Assembly (NCBI RefSeq): GCF_003752405.1
Contig: NZ_RKHK01000001.1
Coordinates: 1,674,001-1,738,000, forward strand
DNA from: Bogoriella caseilytica
GTDB lineage: Bacteria; Actinomycetota; Actinomycetes; Actinomycetales; Actinomycetaceae
Length of the DNA stretch: 64,000 nucleotides
Direction: 5' to 3'
Part shown: in pieces, positions 51,551 through 60,234 of the stretch
Layout of the letters: each line of letters opens with the position of its first letter
How positions within the stretch are numbered: the stretch's first letter is position 1
Made by a program: the position numbers and the translations under genes
The notes under the pieces: generated by a model
What the model was told of the DNA's origin: nothing
Databases searched by the model: none
The model's input: the letters and a program-made list of their open reading frames with translations, nothing else

Positions 51551-51598
51551 GCCTCGACCCGGGCCGTGGATCGGTCCGAGGCGTGGCCGCCCGGAACC

Positions 51599-52762
51599 TC
51601 AGAAGGTGGCGCTGGGGCTGCGGATGATGACGGCGTCCGGCTGGATGCGGGCGCGCACCACCCGGGCGTCGCCGAGCAGGTCACCGTCGACCTGCACCGC
51701 CTCCGGCTTGTCGGCGCGAACCGTGATCGTGCGCGCCCTGCGGAACTCGATCGACCCGATCTGGAAGGGCAGGGAGTCCTGCCGCAGGCCGATGCCCTGC
51801 AGGATGACGCGGCGCAGGAGGTCCGCCCAGCCGAACAGGCCGGATCGCGTGTCGATCACGCCGATGTCCAGCCAGCCGTCATCGATCCGGGCATCGGGGA
51901 AGAGGAGGAATCCGCCGGGGAGCTTCCCGCAATTGGCCACGAGCACCGTGCGCGCCTCGACCGGGCCGTGCTCGCCGGCGCTGCCCAGCTCGAGGGTGGC
52001 GCGCAGCCGAGGGCTGCGCAGGTGGCGCACCCCGGCCACGAAGTAGGCGAACCATCCGAGGCGCTTCTTGAGGTCATCGCCGGCACCTTCGACCATGGCG
52101 GCGTCGAAGCCGAGCCCGCCGATCACCACGAAGGGGTGCTCCACGGGTGGCTCGTCGTCCGCCTTGGCGAGTTTGTCGGGGTCGGGGCTCTCCGGCTCGG
52201 TGCTGAGCCAGCCGACATCCATGGGGCGTTCTTGGCCCGTGAGGGCCGCGATCACGCAGTCACGGGGATTGCCGATGGGGAGGTCGAGGTTGCGGGCCAG
52301 CAGGTTGCCGGTGCCCAGGGGGACGACGCCCATCGGCACCCCGGAGCCCGCCATGGCCCCGGCCACCGCCCGCACGGTGCCGTCACCGCCGACGGCGATC
52401 ACCACGGAGGGGTTCGCGGCCAGTGCCTCCTTCGCCTGGCCGGCGCCCGGGTCCTCGACCGTGGTGGTGAACCACAGCGGCTCCGGGAGATCGACCTCGG
52501 CGGCGATGCGCGTGACGACCGCTTGGAAGCCTGCAATGTTGGCGATCCGCGCCGGGTTCAGCACCACGGCTGGCGGGCGCGGGCTCGGCTCGGCGTCCAC
52601 CGGGGCGTTCAGTTCCTGAGTGACAGGAGCGGGCGAGGGCTCGTCCTCAACGAGCGAGGCCACCTCTCGGCGGAGGGACTGCCGCAGCGCGTGGATCCCG
52701 AAAACGAGAGCGGCCAGTGCGAGGAAGAGGCCGGCGAGTGAGATCCATAGCTCCGGGTTCAT
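51599..52762 (-). CDS. diacylglycerol kinase family lipid kinase
   Basis: This 387-residue protein begins with a membrane helix ([26 protein letters not shown]) and a short linker. A DAGK/NAD-kinase-like catalytic domain from about 75 follows: [17 protein letters not shown] is the GGDGT nucleotide motif and [15 protein letters not shown] the second signature. The C-terminal beta domain ends near 380. It probably phosphorylates diacylglycerol or a related lipid. The ATG at 52762 places the helix at the N terminus. Longer starts run antisense to serS upstream sequence. It converges with pheA and diverges from serS. Confidence 0.88.
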   Translation of the reverse strand: MNPELWISLAGLFLALAALVFGIHALRQSLRREVASLVEDEPSPAPVTQELNAPVDAEPSPRPPAVVLNPARIANIAGFQAVVTRIAAEVDLPEPLWFTTTVEDPGAGQAKEALAANPSVVIAVGGDGTVRAVAGAMAGSGVPMGVVPLGTGNLLARNLDLPIGNPRDCVIAALTGQERPMDVGWLSTEPESPDPDKLAKADDEPPVEHPFVVIGGLGFDAAMVEGAGDDLKKRLGWFAYFVAGVRHLRSPRLRATLELGSAGEHGPVEARTVLVANCGKLPGGFLLFPDARIDDGWLDIGVIDTRSGLFGWADLLRRVILQGIGLRQDSLPFQIGSIEFRRARTITVRADKPEAVQVDGDLLGDARVVRARIQPDAVIIRSPSATF

Positions 52763-52907
52763 TCCGCCAGTATCCCGGTCGCTCCGGGAGCGCGCGACCA
52801 CGGCGTCTCCCGGCAGCCGCAGCCCGCGTGCGGAGCTCGGCGAGGTGGCGAGAAGCGCGTGCCAGGGCAGCCCTGAGCCGGGCACATCGACGGCCGCCGG
52901 AGACGGA

Positions 52908-52913
52908 TAGGCT
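52908..52913 (+). promoter_or_regulatory. -10 box TAGGCT for a leaderless serS transcript
   Basis: TAGGCT ends 7 nt before the serS ATG at 52921, with no Shine-Dalgarno sequence between. Confidence 0.5.
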
Positions 52914-52920
52914 GGCGCGC

Positions 52921-54189
52921 ATGATTGACCTGCGAGCCCTGCGTGAGAATCCCGAGATCGTCCGCGCGAGCCAGCGGGCCCGCGGCGCCGACGAGTCGCT
53001 GGTGGACTCCCTGCTGGAGGCCGATGCCGAGCGGCGCGCCACCCTGACCCGGTTCGAAGACCTGCGGGCGGAGCAGAAGCAGGTCTCGAAGTCGGTGGGC
53101 AAGGCTTCGGCCGAGGAGCGGCCCACCGTCCTGGCTCGTGCCCAGGAGCTCGCCGCGCAGGTCAAGGAGGCCGAGGCCCAGGCGAACCAGGCCGGCGCGC
53201 GCGCCGAGAAGATCCTGGCGACGATCCCGAACATCGTGGCCGAGGGCGTGCCCGCGGGCGGTGAAGCCGACTTCACCGTGCTGCGCCATGAGGGCACCGT
53301 GCGCGACTTCGCGGCCGAAGGAGTCGAGGTCAAGGATCACCTCGAGATCGGCGAAGGACTGCGCGCCATCGATATGGCGCGCGGCGCCAAGGTCTCGGGT
53401 TCGCGCTTCTACTACCTCACCGGCATCGGCGCCCGCCTGGAGCTGGCCCTGCTGCAGGCGGGTCTTGACCTCGCGATGCGCGCCGGATTCACCCCCATGA
53501 TCACGCCCACGTTGGTGAGCCCGCAGATCATGGCGGGCACCGGGTTCCTCGGCGAGCACTCCGACGAGATCTACCGGCTCGAAGCGGACGATCTCTACCT
53601 CACCGGCACCTCGGAGGTCGCGCTCGCCGGTTATCACGCCGAGGAGATCCTCGATCTGTCTGAGGGCCCCAAGCGTTATGCCGGCTGGTCCACCTGTTAC
53701 CGGCGCGAGGCCGGATCACACGGCAAGGACACCCGCGGCATCATCCGCGTGCATCAGTTCAACAAGCTGGAGATGTTCTCTTATGTCTCGGCCGATGACG
53801 CTGCGGCCGAGCACGAGCGCCTGCTCGCCTGGGAGGAGGAGATGCTCGCGGCCGTCGAGCTGCCCTACCGGGTCATCGACACCGCCGCCGGGGATCTCGG
53901 CACCTCGGCTGCGCGCAAGTTCGACTGTGAGGCGTGGCTGCCCAGCCAGGAACGCTGGATGGAAGTCACCTCCACTTCCAACTGCACCAGCTTCCAGGCC
54001 CGGCGCCTCGCGGTGCGCGAGCGTGGCCCCTCGGGCACCCGTCCGGCCGCCACGCTCAACGGCACCCTGGCCACCACCCGATGGATCGTGGCCATCCTGG
54101 AGAACCACCAGGTGGCCGGAGGTGCGGTGCGTGTGCCGGAGGCGCTGCGCCCTTATCTCGGCGGGCTCGACGTTCTCGAGCCCGCGTGA
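52921..54189 (+). CDS. serS: seryl-tRNA synthetase SerS
   Basis: This 422-residue class II synthetase charges tRNA-Ser. The N-terminal coiled-coil arm (about 25-105, starting [16 protein letters not shown]) binds the long variable arm of tRNA-Ser. The catalytic domain carries motif 2 in [28 protein letters not shown] near 265 and motif 3 [17 protein letters not shown] near 380. [12 protein letters not shown] recognises serine. The length matches the family. Two tRNA-Ser genes lie 2.2 and 3.2 kb downstream. Confidence 0.97.
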   Translation: MIDLRALRENPEIVRASQRARGADESLVDSLLEADAERRATLTRFEDLRAEQKQVSKSVGKASAEERPTVLARAQELAAQVKEAEAQANQAGARAEKILATIPNIVAEGVPAGGEADFTVLRHEGTVRDFAAEGVEVKDHLEIGEGLRAIDMARGAKVSGSRFYYLTGIGARLELALLQAGLDLAMRAGFTPMITPTLVSPQIMAGTGFLGEHSDEIYRLEADDLYLTGTSEVALAGYHAEEILDLSEGPKRYAGWSTCYRREAGSHGKDTRGIIRVHQFNKLEMFSYVSADDAAAEHERLLAWEEEMLAAVELPYRVIDTAAGDLGTSAARKFDCEAWLPSQERWMEVTSTSNCTSFQARRLAVRERGPSGTRPAATLNGTLATTRWIVAILENHQVAGGAVRVPEALRPYLGGLDVLEPA

Positions 54190-54346
54190 GGCGTGGCCAC
54201 ACGCATGAGACGGCGGGGACGTGCGGCCGCTCACCCGTGAGGTCGGTGACAGACCGTCGCGCCTGCAGCCGTGACGCCGTACGTTCGAAGGCAGAAACCG
54301 CGCGGTGCCGGACTGCGGCCGCGAGCAGCAGAGTGCGAGGAGGGCC

Positions 54347-55225
54347 ATGAGCGAGAACACCACGGGGCAACTCGCTCCGGTCATCGAGCGTGCCGCGGCC
54401 TGGGTCGAGCGCATCCCCGATTCCGTTCCCGCTCCTGGTCCCGACCTCATGGTCGGCCTGGACATCGACGGCACGTTGCTGCACTACGACGGCGACCTCT
54501 CCGCCGAGATCCGCGGTGCGGTAGCCGCGCTGCGCGAGGCCGGCACCCACGTCATCCTGGCCACCGGCCGGGGCGTGACCGCCACGGTCCCGGTGGCCCA
54601 CGCTCTCGGCCTGGACGAGACCTGGGCGGTCAGCTCCAATGGGGCCGTCATGGTGCAGCTCAGCCAGGGCGAGTACGAGATCACCGACGTCGTCACCTTT
54701 GATCCCGGCCCGGCGGTGCGGGCGCTCGCCTCAGAGATGCCCGACCTGCTCTTCGGTGTCGAGGACATCGGTCGCGGGTTCAAGGTCACCGCTCCCTTCC
54801 CCACCGGGGAACTCACCGGTGAGATCGATGTGGTCGACCTCGACGAGCTCGTGGCCACCCCGGCCACCCGCGTGACGGTCCGCGCCCCCGATCTGGACTC
54901 TGATGACTTCTACGACCTGGTCGCCCGGGTCGGACTGCACGGCGTCTCCTACGCCGTGGGATGGGCGGCGTGGCTGGACCTCACCCCGCCCGGGGTCTCC
55001 AAGGCCAGCGCGCTTGAAGGGCTGCGGGGGCGCTTCGATGTCCGCCCCGGCGCCACGGTGACGCTCGGTGATGGGCAGAACGACGAGGAGATGCTGCAGT
55101 GGGCGGCTCACGGTGTGGCCATGGGTGACGCTCCGGACCATGTGGTCGCCGTCGCGGACGCCCAGACGGGTGGCGTCGCCGCGGACGGCGCCGCAGTGGT
55201 GCTGCGCGCCCTCGCCATGCGCTGA
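54347..55225 (+). CDS. HAD-superfamily hydrolase, Cof type
   Basis: This 292-residue phosphatase has motif I GLDIDGTLLHYDG near residue 42 with the nucleophile Asp, motif II ILATGRG near 72, the Lys of motif III in PGVSKASALEGL near 220 and motif IV VTLGDGQNDEEML near 243. The cap domain is of the Cof (C2B) class, whose members act on sugar phosphates or nucleotides. GAGGAGGG stands 2 nt before GCC-ATG. It follows serS and converges on the quinone oxidoreductase, with the two stops 2 nt apart. The substrate is unknown. Confidence 0.9.
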   Translation: MSENTTGQLAPVIERAAAWVERIPDSVPAPGPDLMVGLDIDGTLLHYDGDLSAEIRGAVAALREAGTHVILATGRGVTATVPVAHALGLDETWAVSSNGAVMVQLSQGEYEITDVVTFDPGPAVRALASEMPDLLFGVEDIGRGFKVTAPFPTGELTGEIDVVDLDELVATPATRVTVRAPDLDSDDFYDLVARVGLHGVSYAVGWAAWLDLTPPGVSKASALEGLRGRFDVRPGATVTLGDGQNDEEMLQWAAHGVAMGDAPDHVVAVADAQTGGVAADGAAVVLRALAMR

Positions 55226-55227
55226 GG

Positions 55228-56208
55228 TCACACCTGCAGTAACACCTTGCCGAACACGGCGCCGGAGTCGAGCAGCTCGTGTGCCCGGCCTGCGTCTCTG
55301 AGCGGCAGCACCGCGTGGACCACCGGGCGCACCTGTTCCTGCTCGATCAGCGGCCACACGTGCGATTGCACCGCGGCAACGATCTCAGCCTTGTCCTGTG
55401 CTGACCGCGAGCGCAAGGTGGTGCCGTGGATCGAGGCGCGCTTGGCGAGCAGCCGCCCCAGGTCGATCTCGCCGTGGCGGCCCTGCTGCATGCCGATCAC
55501 CACGAGCCGCCCTCCGGTGGCCAGGCTGGCCAGATGAGTCGCCAGCGACCCGGCTCCGAGGACGTCGAGGATCACGTCCACACCGCCGCCGCTCGCCTCC
55601 TTGACGGCGCAGGCGAGCTCTCGGCCCGCCAATGCGCGATGGTCCAGTGCGACGTCGGCACCAAGGTCCAGACAACGCTGCACTCGCTCAGGCCCGCCCG
55701 CGGTGGTCACCACCCGCGCCCCGAGCGCGGCGGCGAGCTGAATGGCATGGGAGCCGATGCCTCCGGACCCTCCGACGACGAGGACGGACTCACCCGCGCG
55801 GAGCCGGGCAACCTCGACGAGGTTCGACCATGCGGTGCAGGCCACCTCGGGGAGGGCGGAGGCTGAGATGAGGTCCACCCCCCGCGGTACCGGGAGGAGC
55901 TGCCCGGCGGGAACCGTGACCTGCGTGGCGTAGCCACCCCCGGCCAGCAGGGCGCAGACCTCGTCGCCTACCTGCCAGTCCGGAACGCCGGGGCCGAGCG
56001 CCGTGATGATGCCGGAGACCTCGAGACCGAGGATGTCGCTCGCGCCCGGTGGCGGTGGATAGTGGCCGGTGCGCTGGAGCAGATCGGCACGGTTCACGCC
56101 GGCCGCAGCCACGGTGATCTGCACCTCCCCGGCGGCAGGGGAGGGATCGGGGAGTTCGACCAGGGAGAGTTCCCCGGTGCGTGCGCAGATGGCGTGCATG
56201 GCACCCAT
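55228..56208 (-). CDS. NAD(P)H:quinone oxidoreductase-like protein (zinc-less MDR family, PIG3 type)
   Basis: This 326-residue medium-chain reductase has the GroES-like N-terminal half (GVNRADLLQRTGHYPPPPG near 40, typical of the TP53I3/PIG3 group) and a Rossmann domain with VVGGSGGIGSHAIQLAAALGARV near 145. No zinc-binding cysteine set is present. It would reduce quinones or alpha,beta-unsaturated carbonyls with NADPH. Two ATGs (56208 and 56199) are close together, and the first was used. Confidence 0.88.
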   Translation of the reverse strand: MGAMHAICARTGELSLVELPDPSPAAGEVQITVAAAGVNRADLLQRTGHYPPPPGASDILGLEVSGIITALGPGVPDWQVGDEVCALLAGGGYATQVTVPAGQLLPVPRGVDLISASALPEVACTAWSNLVEVARLRAGESVLVVGGSGGIGSHAIQLAAALGARVVTTAGGPERVQRCLDLGADVALDHRALAGRELACAVKEASGGGVDVILDVLGAGSLATHLASLATGGRLVVIGMQQGRHGEIDLGRLLAKRASIHGTTLRSRSAQDKAEIVAAVQSHVWPLIEQEQVRPVVHAVLPLRDAGRAHELLDSGAVFGKVLLQV

Positions 56209-56352
56209 CGTGCCCTGAACGTGGCGCCCAGGGGTGGGACAGGGGGCACCGACGCTCGCTCGTGGCGGTGATCTCGGCGTGCGGGCGAGACCGGCGGGGC
56301 TCCGGCCTCGTAGACTTCTCGAGTTGGTACGGCGCTACGTGTGGTGTGCCCA

Positions 56353-56440
56353 GGAGGGATGACAGAGCGGCCGAATGTGGCGGTCTTGAAAACCGCTGTG
56401 CGATGACCTCGCACCCGGGGTTCGAATCCCCGTCCCTCCG
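56353..56440 (+). tRNA. tRNA-Ser (anticodon TGA)
   Basis: The gene is 88 nt. Acceptor GGAGGGA (56353-56359) pairs with TCCCTCC (56433-56439) and the discriminator is G. The anticodon stem GCGGT/ACCGC encloses CTTGAAA with anticodon TGA at 56387-56389. A long variable arm and a TTCGAATCC T-loop are present. CCA is not encoded. TAGACT at 56311-56316 is a possible -10. It reads UCA codons. Confidence 0.96.
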
Positions 56441-56454
56441 CAGAATGATGCGGA

Positions 56455-56496
56455 ACGAGCGCCCTTCCCGGGAATCACGCCGGGGAGGGCGCTCGT
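56455..56496 (+). terminator. terminator after tRNA-Ser(TGA)
   Basis: A 17-bp stem (56455-56471 with 56480-56496) has one G-T wobble and an 8-nt loop. It lies 14 nt after the tRNA. No long T tract follows, which is common in high-GC actinobacteria. Confidence 0.8.
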
Positions 56497-56931
56497 GCGT
56501 GAAGCGGCCTGGCCGCGCGTTCGCCCGGTATCCGTCGCGGATGCTGGGCGGTGGGTGCGGCCTTCAGCCTACGGCCGAATTGCTAGTTTCATGATCGACG
56601 AGTGTCGGTTTCTTTACCTTTTCATTCCAAGTCAATTGGCTTATTGGTGCCCATGAACGGCGTCGCTCGTGTGAACTGCAACACGGAATCCAGCCACCCA
56701 CGCTCGTCGGCCAGGGCGGGCTTGCTCGGTGGTGAAGCGGCGTGAAAGCCTTGAGAAAACAAGGAAAAGTGGGCTCCCTTCCCGCGGGGCACGCCGGCTG
56801 ACGCGGGGGCCGCGCCGACGGCGTGAACGGCTTTCGCAACGGTTCCGGAGCGGTTGGGGTGGCACGAGCCGCAATGTGCAGGTAGCGTATTTCGAGTCAG
56901 ATAACGAACCGATAACGTTCGAGGAGGGGCT
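56497..56931 (+). other. gene-free region upstream of the small lipoprotein
   Basis: These 435 nt show no convincing coding region on either strand, although GC-driven frames run through. Around 56560-56650 the composition turns clearly A/T-rich (TTTCTTTACCTTTTC and similar). Just before the lipoprotein, GATAACG occurs twice 11 nt apart (56901-56907 and 56912-56918), and CGAAC-N7-GTTCG (56906-56922) forms an inverted repeat. This may be a promoter or operator. GAGGAGGGG at 56922-56930 is the lipoprotein ribosome binding site. Confidence 0.35.
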
Positions 56932-57141
56932 ATGCGTACCAGCACGGCCAAGAAGCTTGTGACCGCGACTGCCGGCGTCTTCCTTGTGGCTGGCCTCGCG
57001 GCTTGCGACGACAACGGAACCGCCGACGACCCGATGGACGACCCTGCGGTCGAAGACCCCGCCGATGACCCGGCGGACGACGGCCTCGACGACACCGAGG
57101 ACGACGGTCTGGACGACACCGAGGACGACGCGGACGAGTGA
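56932..57141 (+). CDS. small, extremely acidic lipoprotein
   Basis: This 69-residue protein has a lipoprotein signal (MRTSTAKKLVTATAGVFL, lipobox LAAC) lipidated at Cys25. Of the 44 mature residues, 24 are Asp or Glu and none is Lys or Arg. The 8-residue unit GLDDTEDD occurs twice in a row. GAGGAGGGG lies directly upstream and a strong terminator follows 63 nt after the stop, so it is a complete single-gene unit. The function is unknown. The spaced Asp pairs could bind calcium or other cations at the membrane surface, or the tail could act as a charged spacer. Confidence 0.75.
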   Translation: MRTSTAKKLVTATAGVFLVAGLAACDDNGTADDPMDDPAVEDPADDPADDGLDDTEDDGLDDTEDDADE

Positions 57142-57203
57142 CCCACTCTTCCTGATCGTCCGAGGCTGCTAGCGGATCGTTCTGATCCACACAGCCAGTC
57201 GGT

Positions 57204-57244
57204 CATGAGCGCCCGGCGCCCCCTGTGGGTGCCGGGCGCTCGTG
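57204..57244 (+). terminator. terminator after the acidic lipoprotein gene
   Basis: An 18-bp stem (57204-57221 with 57227-57244) has two G-T wobble pairs and a 5-nt loop. The run GAGCGCCCGG is also found, in the form GAGCGCCC, in the tRNA terminator at 56457. Confidence 0.8.
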
Positions 57245-57362
57245 TGTCCACCGGCGCCAGTTCGAGGTGCCGGCGTGGCCGAGGCCACGTGGGACGGTTT
57301 GCCATGGCAGGCTAGCCTCCCGGTAACCTGGTCAGCGGAGTTCCACAGCACGCTGGCTCCAA

Positions 57363-57451
57363 GGAGACGTCGCATAGTCTGGTCTAGTGCGCGGCCCTGC
57401 TAAGGCCGTGACGGTGCAAACCGTCCGTGGGTTCAAATCCCACCGTCTCCG
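57363..57451 (+). tRNA. tRNA-Ser (anticodon GCT)
   Basis: The gene is 89 nt. Acceptor GGAGACG (57363-57369) pairs with CGTCTCC (57444-57450) and the discriminator is G. The anticodon stem CGGCC/GGCCG encloses CTGCTAA with anticodon GCT at 57399-57401. A long variable arm and a GTTCAAATC T-arm are present. CCA is not encoded. TAGCCT (57314-57319) and TAACCT (57325-57330) are possible -10 boxes. It reads AGC and AGU. Confidence 0.96.
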
Positions 57452-57458
57452 CGTTCCA

Positions 57459-57474
57459 GATGTCCTAGGACATC
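57459..57474. repeat. 16-bp perfect palindrome with CTAG core
   Basis: GATGTCCT followed by AGGACATC forms a perfect 16-bp palindrome starting 7 nt after tRNA-Ser(GCT). It has no loop and is followed by a separate terminator. It could be an operator or a processing signal. Confidence 0.6.
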
Positions 57475-57477
57475 GGC

Positions 57478-57507
57478 AAGGTCCGAACCCTGGTGGGTTC
57501 GGACCTT
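57478..57507 (+). terminator. terminator after tRNA-Ser(GCT)
   Basis: A perfect 13-bp stem AAGGTCCGAACCC (57478-57490 with 57495-57507) has a 4-nt loop and ends in CTTCGTTG. Confidence 0.8.
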
Positions 57508-57581
57508 CGTTGCCCGTAGCGCCGGAGAGCTCGCTGTCCGGAGACAAGGTGTGTGGGTGCAATCACTGAGGAGAACCCGGG

Positions 57582-58184
57582 ATGACCATCTCTGAGCGCT
57601 CGTCGCATCAGCAGCTGCCCTGGTCGGCAGGGCGATGGACGCATGCGCCGGTCTCGGCCGTCGCCGAGGGGGAAGACCTCGTGGTCACCGCCGCGGAGAA
57701 CTCGGACGCCTGGCGGCTGACCTCGTACGGGTTCATCCACGATTCCGAGCACGCGCTGCTCGACTCCTTCCCGGTGGGCGCTGCCGTCGAGGTGACCTTC
57801 ACCGCCGCGCTTCCCGAGCAGTTCGACCAGGCGGGAGTCTTCGTCAGGATCGATGCGCAGCGGTGGGTCAAAGCCGGCCTCGAGCGGTCGGACGGACGCC
57901 TCCAGCTCGGCGCGGTGGTGACCCAGGGTCAGTCGGACTGGTCCGTGGCGCCGGCCGATGAATGGAGCGGGCAGCGCGTGACCGTGCGGGTCAGCCGCAC
58001 TGGTGGTGCTCTGATCGTCCGCGCCGGTCTGGCCGGCCAGGACCGGCAGTTCGTGCGGGTCACTCCGCTCGACCCCGAGCAGGTCGCTGAGGCGGGCCCC
58101 TACCTGTGCGCACCGACGCGGGCCGGGCTGAGTGTCCGCTTCCACTCCTGGCACCTCACCGAGGCTGACACCGCCCTCCACTGA
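57582..58184 (+). CDS. DUF1349 domain protein (concanavalin-like lectin fold)
   Basis: This 200-residue cytoplasmic protein covers a single DUF1349 domain, predicted to have a jelly-roll fold. SDAWRLTSYGFIHDSEHALLD near 42-60, QAGVFVRIDAQRWVKAGLE near 88 and FHSWHL near the end are the family's conserved segments. Some relatives bind or modify carbohydrates, but the family has no agreed function. GAGGAG precedes the ATG. It stands alone between the tRNA and the beta-lactamase operon and converges with the latter. Confidence 0.85.
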   Translation: MTISERSSHQQLPWSAGRWTHAPVSAVAEGEDLVVTAAENSDAWRLTSYGFIHDSEHALLDSFPVGAAVEVTFTAALPEQFDQAGVFVRIDAQRWVKAGLERSDGRLQLGAVVTQGQSDWSVAPADEWSGQRVTVRVSRTGGALIVRAGLAGQDRQFVRVTPLDPEQVAEAGPYLCAPTRAGLSVRFHSWHLTEADTALH

Positions 58185-58223
58185 ACCCGGTGGTGTGGAG
58201 CCCCGGATCGCGGAGGTGGCGGC

Positions 58224-58568
58224 TCAGATAAAGGTCCAGATCACCAGTGCCACCAGTGCGAGAGGTGAGAGGGCTCCGAGCGGGGCCCAGCGGCGCTTCT
58301 TCTCGGAGGTGTCTTCGGGATACGGCGCCAGCTCGGGCCATCGAGAGGCCGCGAACACGAGCATGGCACTGAAGCCCAGGGCGCTCGCGGTCCACCCCCA
58401 TCCGGTGGCGCCGGGCCAGGGTGCGAGCGCCCGGGCCAGGGCCAGGACGGCGAGCGTGTTGGTGCTCAGGGAGATCAGGCGGATCCGGTCGGTGGCTTTG
58501 CGGGCCTGCAGGGTCGCGATCACGACGCTGGTCAGGGACCATGCCAGAAGGGCCAGGGAGATGATCAT
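58224..58568 (-). CDS. small predicted membrane protein
   Basis: This 114-residue protein has three to four predicted membrane helices (IISLALLAWSLTSVVIATL; STNTLAVLALARAL; GWTASALGFSAMLVFAA; LSPLALVALVIWTFI) separated by short charged loops, one with EDTSEKKRRW. No family is recognised. It starts at an ATG overlapping the beta-lactamase-fold gene stop, so it is the third gene of the ArsR operon and may be the membrane partner or target of that system. Confidence 0.75.
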   Translation of the reverse strand: MIISLALLAWSLTSVVIATLQARKATDRIRLISLSTNTLAVLALARALAPWPGATGWGWTASALGFSAMLVFAASRWPELAPYPEDTSEKKRRWAPLGALSPLALVALVIWTFI

Positions 58569-59701
58569 CGGTCGCCCCCCGCCTGGGCGAGCAGCGCCTG
58601 ACCGGCCTGGTCCACCGGCTGGTTGGTGGCAGCGCTGAGGAAGAGGGCGGTCCCGTGCTCGGGATCCACGCCGAACCAGGTGAAGAAACCGCCGGTCCCT
58701 CCGTTGTGCCAGACCACCTCGGAACCGTTGATGGTGTCGGTGAACCACGCCGCACCGATGGAGCCTTCATGGAAGTCCGCCGTGGGCTCCATGGCCTGCG
58801 CGCCGGGCACACTACCCGCCAGCATGAGCTCGGCCAGCTGCGCCATCGTGGCGGCGTCCGCCCTGATGCCCGTCCCGGTCGGGGCGTAGGCCTCATTGAT
58901 CCAGGGCTGTGGCCGGCGCCCCTGCTGGTCCCGGCCCTGGACGGCCTCCGGGCCGAGCTCGTCCCGGGAGGACGGCAGACTCAGCGCGCTCAGGTCTGCC
59001 GGGACCGCCAGCCGCCCATGCAGGAGCGTGGGGTAGTCCATGCCCGCGGCAGCCGCGAGGGCATGGCCCAGCGCGGCGAAGCCCAGGTTGGAGTAGCTCG
59101 GCTCGCGTGGGCCGAGGTCAGCGGCGCGCAGGTCGGCGAGCAGGCCGGCGAGATCGCCGGTGTAGGGGTTGGTTCCGAGCACGGCCGAGGCGTAGCTCCG
59201 CGCGAAAGTGCCCACGCCACCGGCGAGGCGTGGCAGCCCGGAGCGGTGCTGGGCGAGTTCCTCGAGTGTGATGTCCGCGGCGGGGGAGTCGCCGAGGTCG
59301 AGGAGCTCCCCCAGGGGCGTCTGTGGCTCGATCTCGCCGCGCTCGATGGCGTCAGCGTAGAGCAGACCCGTCAGGCCCTTCGAGACAGAACCGATCTCCA
59401 CGGTGCCCTCCAGGGGTACGCCGATGGCCGCGGTCCGCGTCCCCTGCGGTGTCACCTCGGCAACGACGGCGCCGTATGCGCCGTCCGGAAGGTGCTCCAG
59501 AGCGGCGGCGGCCAGGGTGGTGTCGCCCTCCACCATGCTGTGGCCATCAATGGAACCGCCGGCGGGGCGCAGCCACAGGGCCAGGACGGCGGCGATGACC
59601 GCCATGGCGGCCCCGAGCAGCACGGCGGGGCGGCGAGTGCCCTGGCGGGCTGCTCGGGCCGGGGCGGTAGCGCCCGGGTGGTCTGCTGTGGACTCAGTCA
59701 T
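58565..59701 (-). CDS. serine hydrolase of the beta-lactamase (class C/penicillin-binding) family
   Basis: This 378-residue protein has an N-terminal membrane anchor (about 25-45) and an extracellular beta-lactamase-fold domain. SVSK in EIGSVSKGLTGLL near 100 supplies the catalytic Ser and Lys, YSN in PSYSNLGFAALG near 190 the Tyr, and HNGGTGGF near 340 the third motif. Such proteins are often esterases, peptidases or transpeptidase-like enzymes rather than true beta-lactamases. The ATG at 59701 overlaps the ArsR stop, so it is co-transcribed with its likely regulator. Confidence 0.85.
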   Translation of the reverse strand: MTESTADHPGATAPARAARQGTRRPAVLLGAAMAVIAAVLALWLRPAGGSIDGHSMVEGDTTLAAAALEHLPDGAYGAVVAEVTPQGTRTAAIGVPLEGTVEIGSVSKGLTGLLYADAIERGEIEPQTPLGELLDLGDSPAADITLEELAQHRSGLPRLAGGVGTFARSYASAVLGTNPYTGDLAGLLADLRAADLGPREPSYSNLGFAALGHALAAAAGMDYPTLLHGRLAVPADLSALSLPSSRDELGPEAVQGRDQQGRRPQPWINEAYAPTGTGIRADAATMAQLAELMLAGSVPGAQAMEPTADFHEGSIGAAWFTDTINGSEVVWHNGGTGGFFTWFGVDPEHGTALFLSAATNQPVDQAGQALLAQAGGDR

Positions 59702-60228
59702 CGGCTGGCTCCCAAGATCACGAGAAGGGGGATGACCCGCTCGGGCGGGACTGTCACGAAGCCGCGAGACCCCGGACGGAGCCATCCGGCCGCCGTCAGA
59801 GCCTTGACGTGGTGGTAGAGCTGGCCCGTGGAGGCGAGCCCGAGTTCCGCGGCCAGATCGGAGAGCTTGCCGGTGCCGCGGACCACAGCCAGGGCCAGGT
59901 CGATGCGCACCGGGTGGCCGAGCGCCGCCAAGCTCGCCGCCAGCGACTCGGTGTCCTCCGGCTCGAGGAGTTCCTCCGCCTCGCGGCTCATCTGCCACGC
60001 CACGGGTCCCGCGCCGGTGTGGACCGTCCCGGTCCACACCACAGCCCCGGCCTCAGACTCAAGTCGATCGCGGAGCCCGTTGAGGGCCCAATAAGGATCC
60101 TCAGAGGTCACTGCAGCGCTGTGGTGCGGCGCGGAGGTATCGCGAGGCTGCGCCGTCGTCCCCGCAGTGCCGCCCTCCAGGTCGGCCAGGCGTTGCTCGA
60201 GTGCCAGCAACCGGTCCTCAATCGACAT
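59698..60228 (-). CDS. ArsR-family winged-helix regulator
   Basis: This 176-residue protein has an N-terminal coiled coil (EDRLLALEQRLADLE), a central region of about 75 residues, and a C-terminal ArsR-type winged helix (SLAALGHPVRIDLALAVV through TGQLYHHVKALTAAGWL, about 100-160). No metal-binding cysteine pair is seen, so it is probably not a metal sensor. A -10 TAATAT and a 10-bp palindrome lie just upstream of the ATG, which points to autoregulation. It heads the operon with the serine hydrolase and the membrane protein. Confidence 0.85.
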   Translation of the reverse strand: MSIEDRLLALEQRLADLEGGTAGTTAQPRDTSAPHHSAAVTSEDPYWALNGLRDRLESEAGAVVWTGTVHTGAGPVAWQMSREAEELLEPEDTESLAASLAALGHPVRIDLALAVVRGTGKLSDLAAELGLASTGQLYHHVKALTAAGWLRPGSRGFVTVPPERVIPLLVILGASR

Positions 60229-60234
60229 CCTCTA

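Noticed and set aside
56622-57305. A Ser/Gly-rich 227-codon minus-strand frame opposite the acidic lipoprotein
   Set aside because: The low-complexity Ser repeats are simply the complement of the Asp codons of the lipoprotein; the plus strand has a signal peptide, ribosome binding site and terminator.
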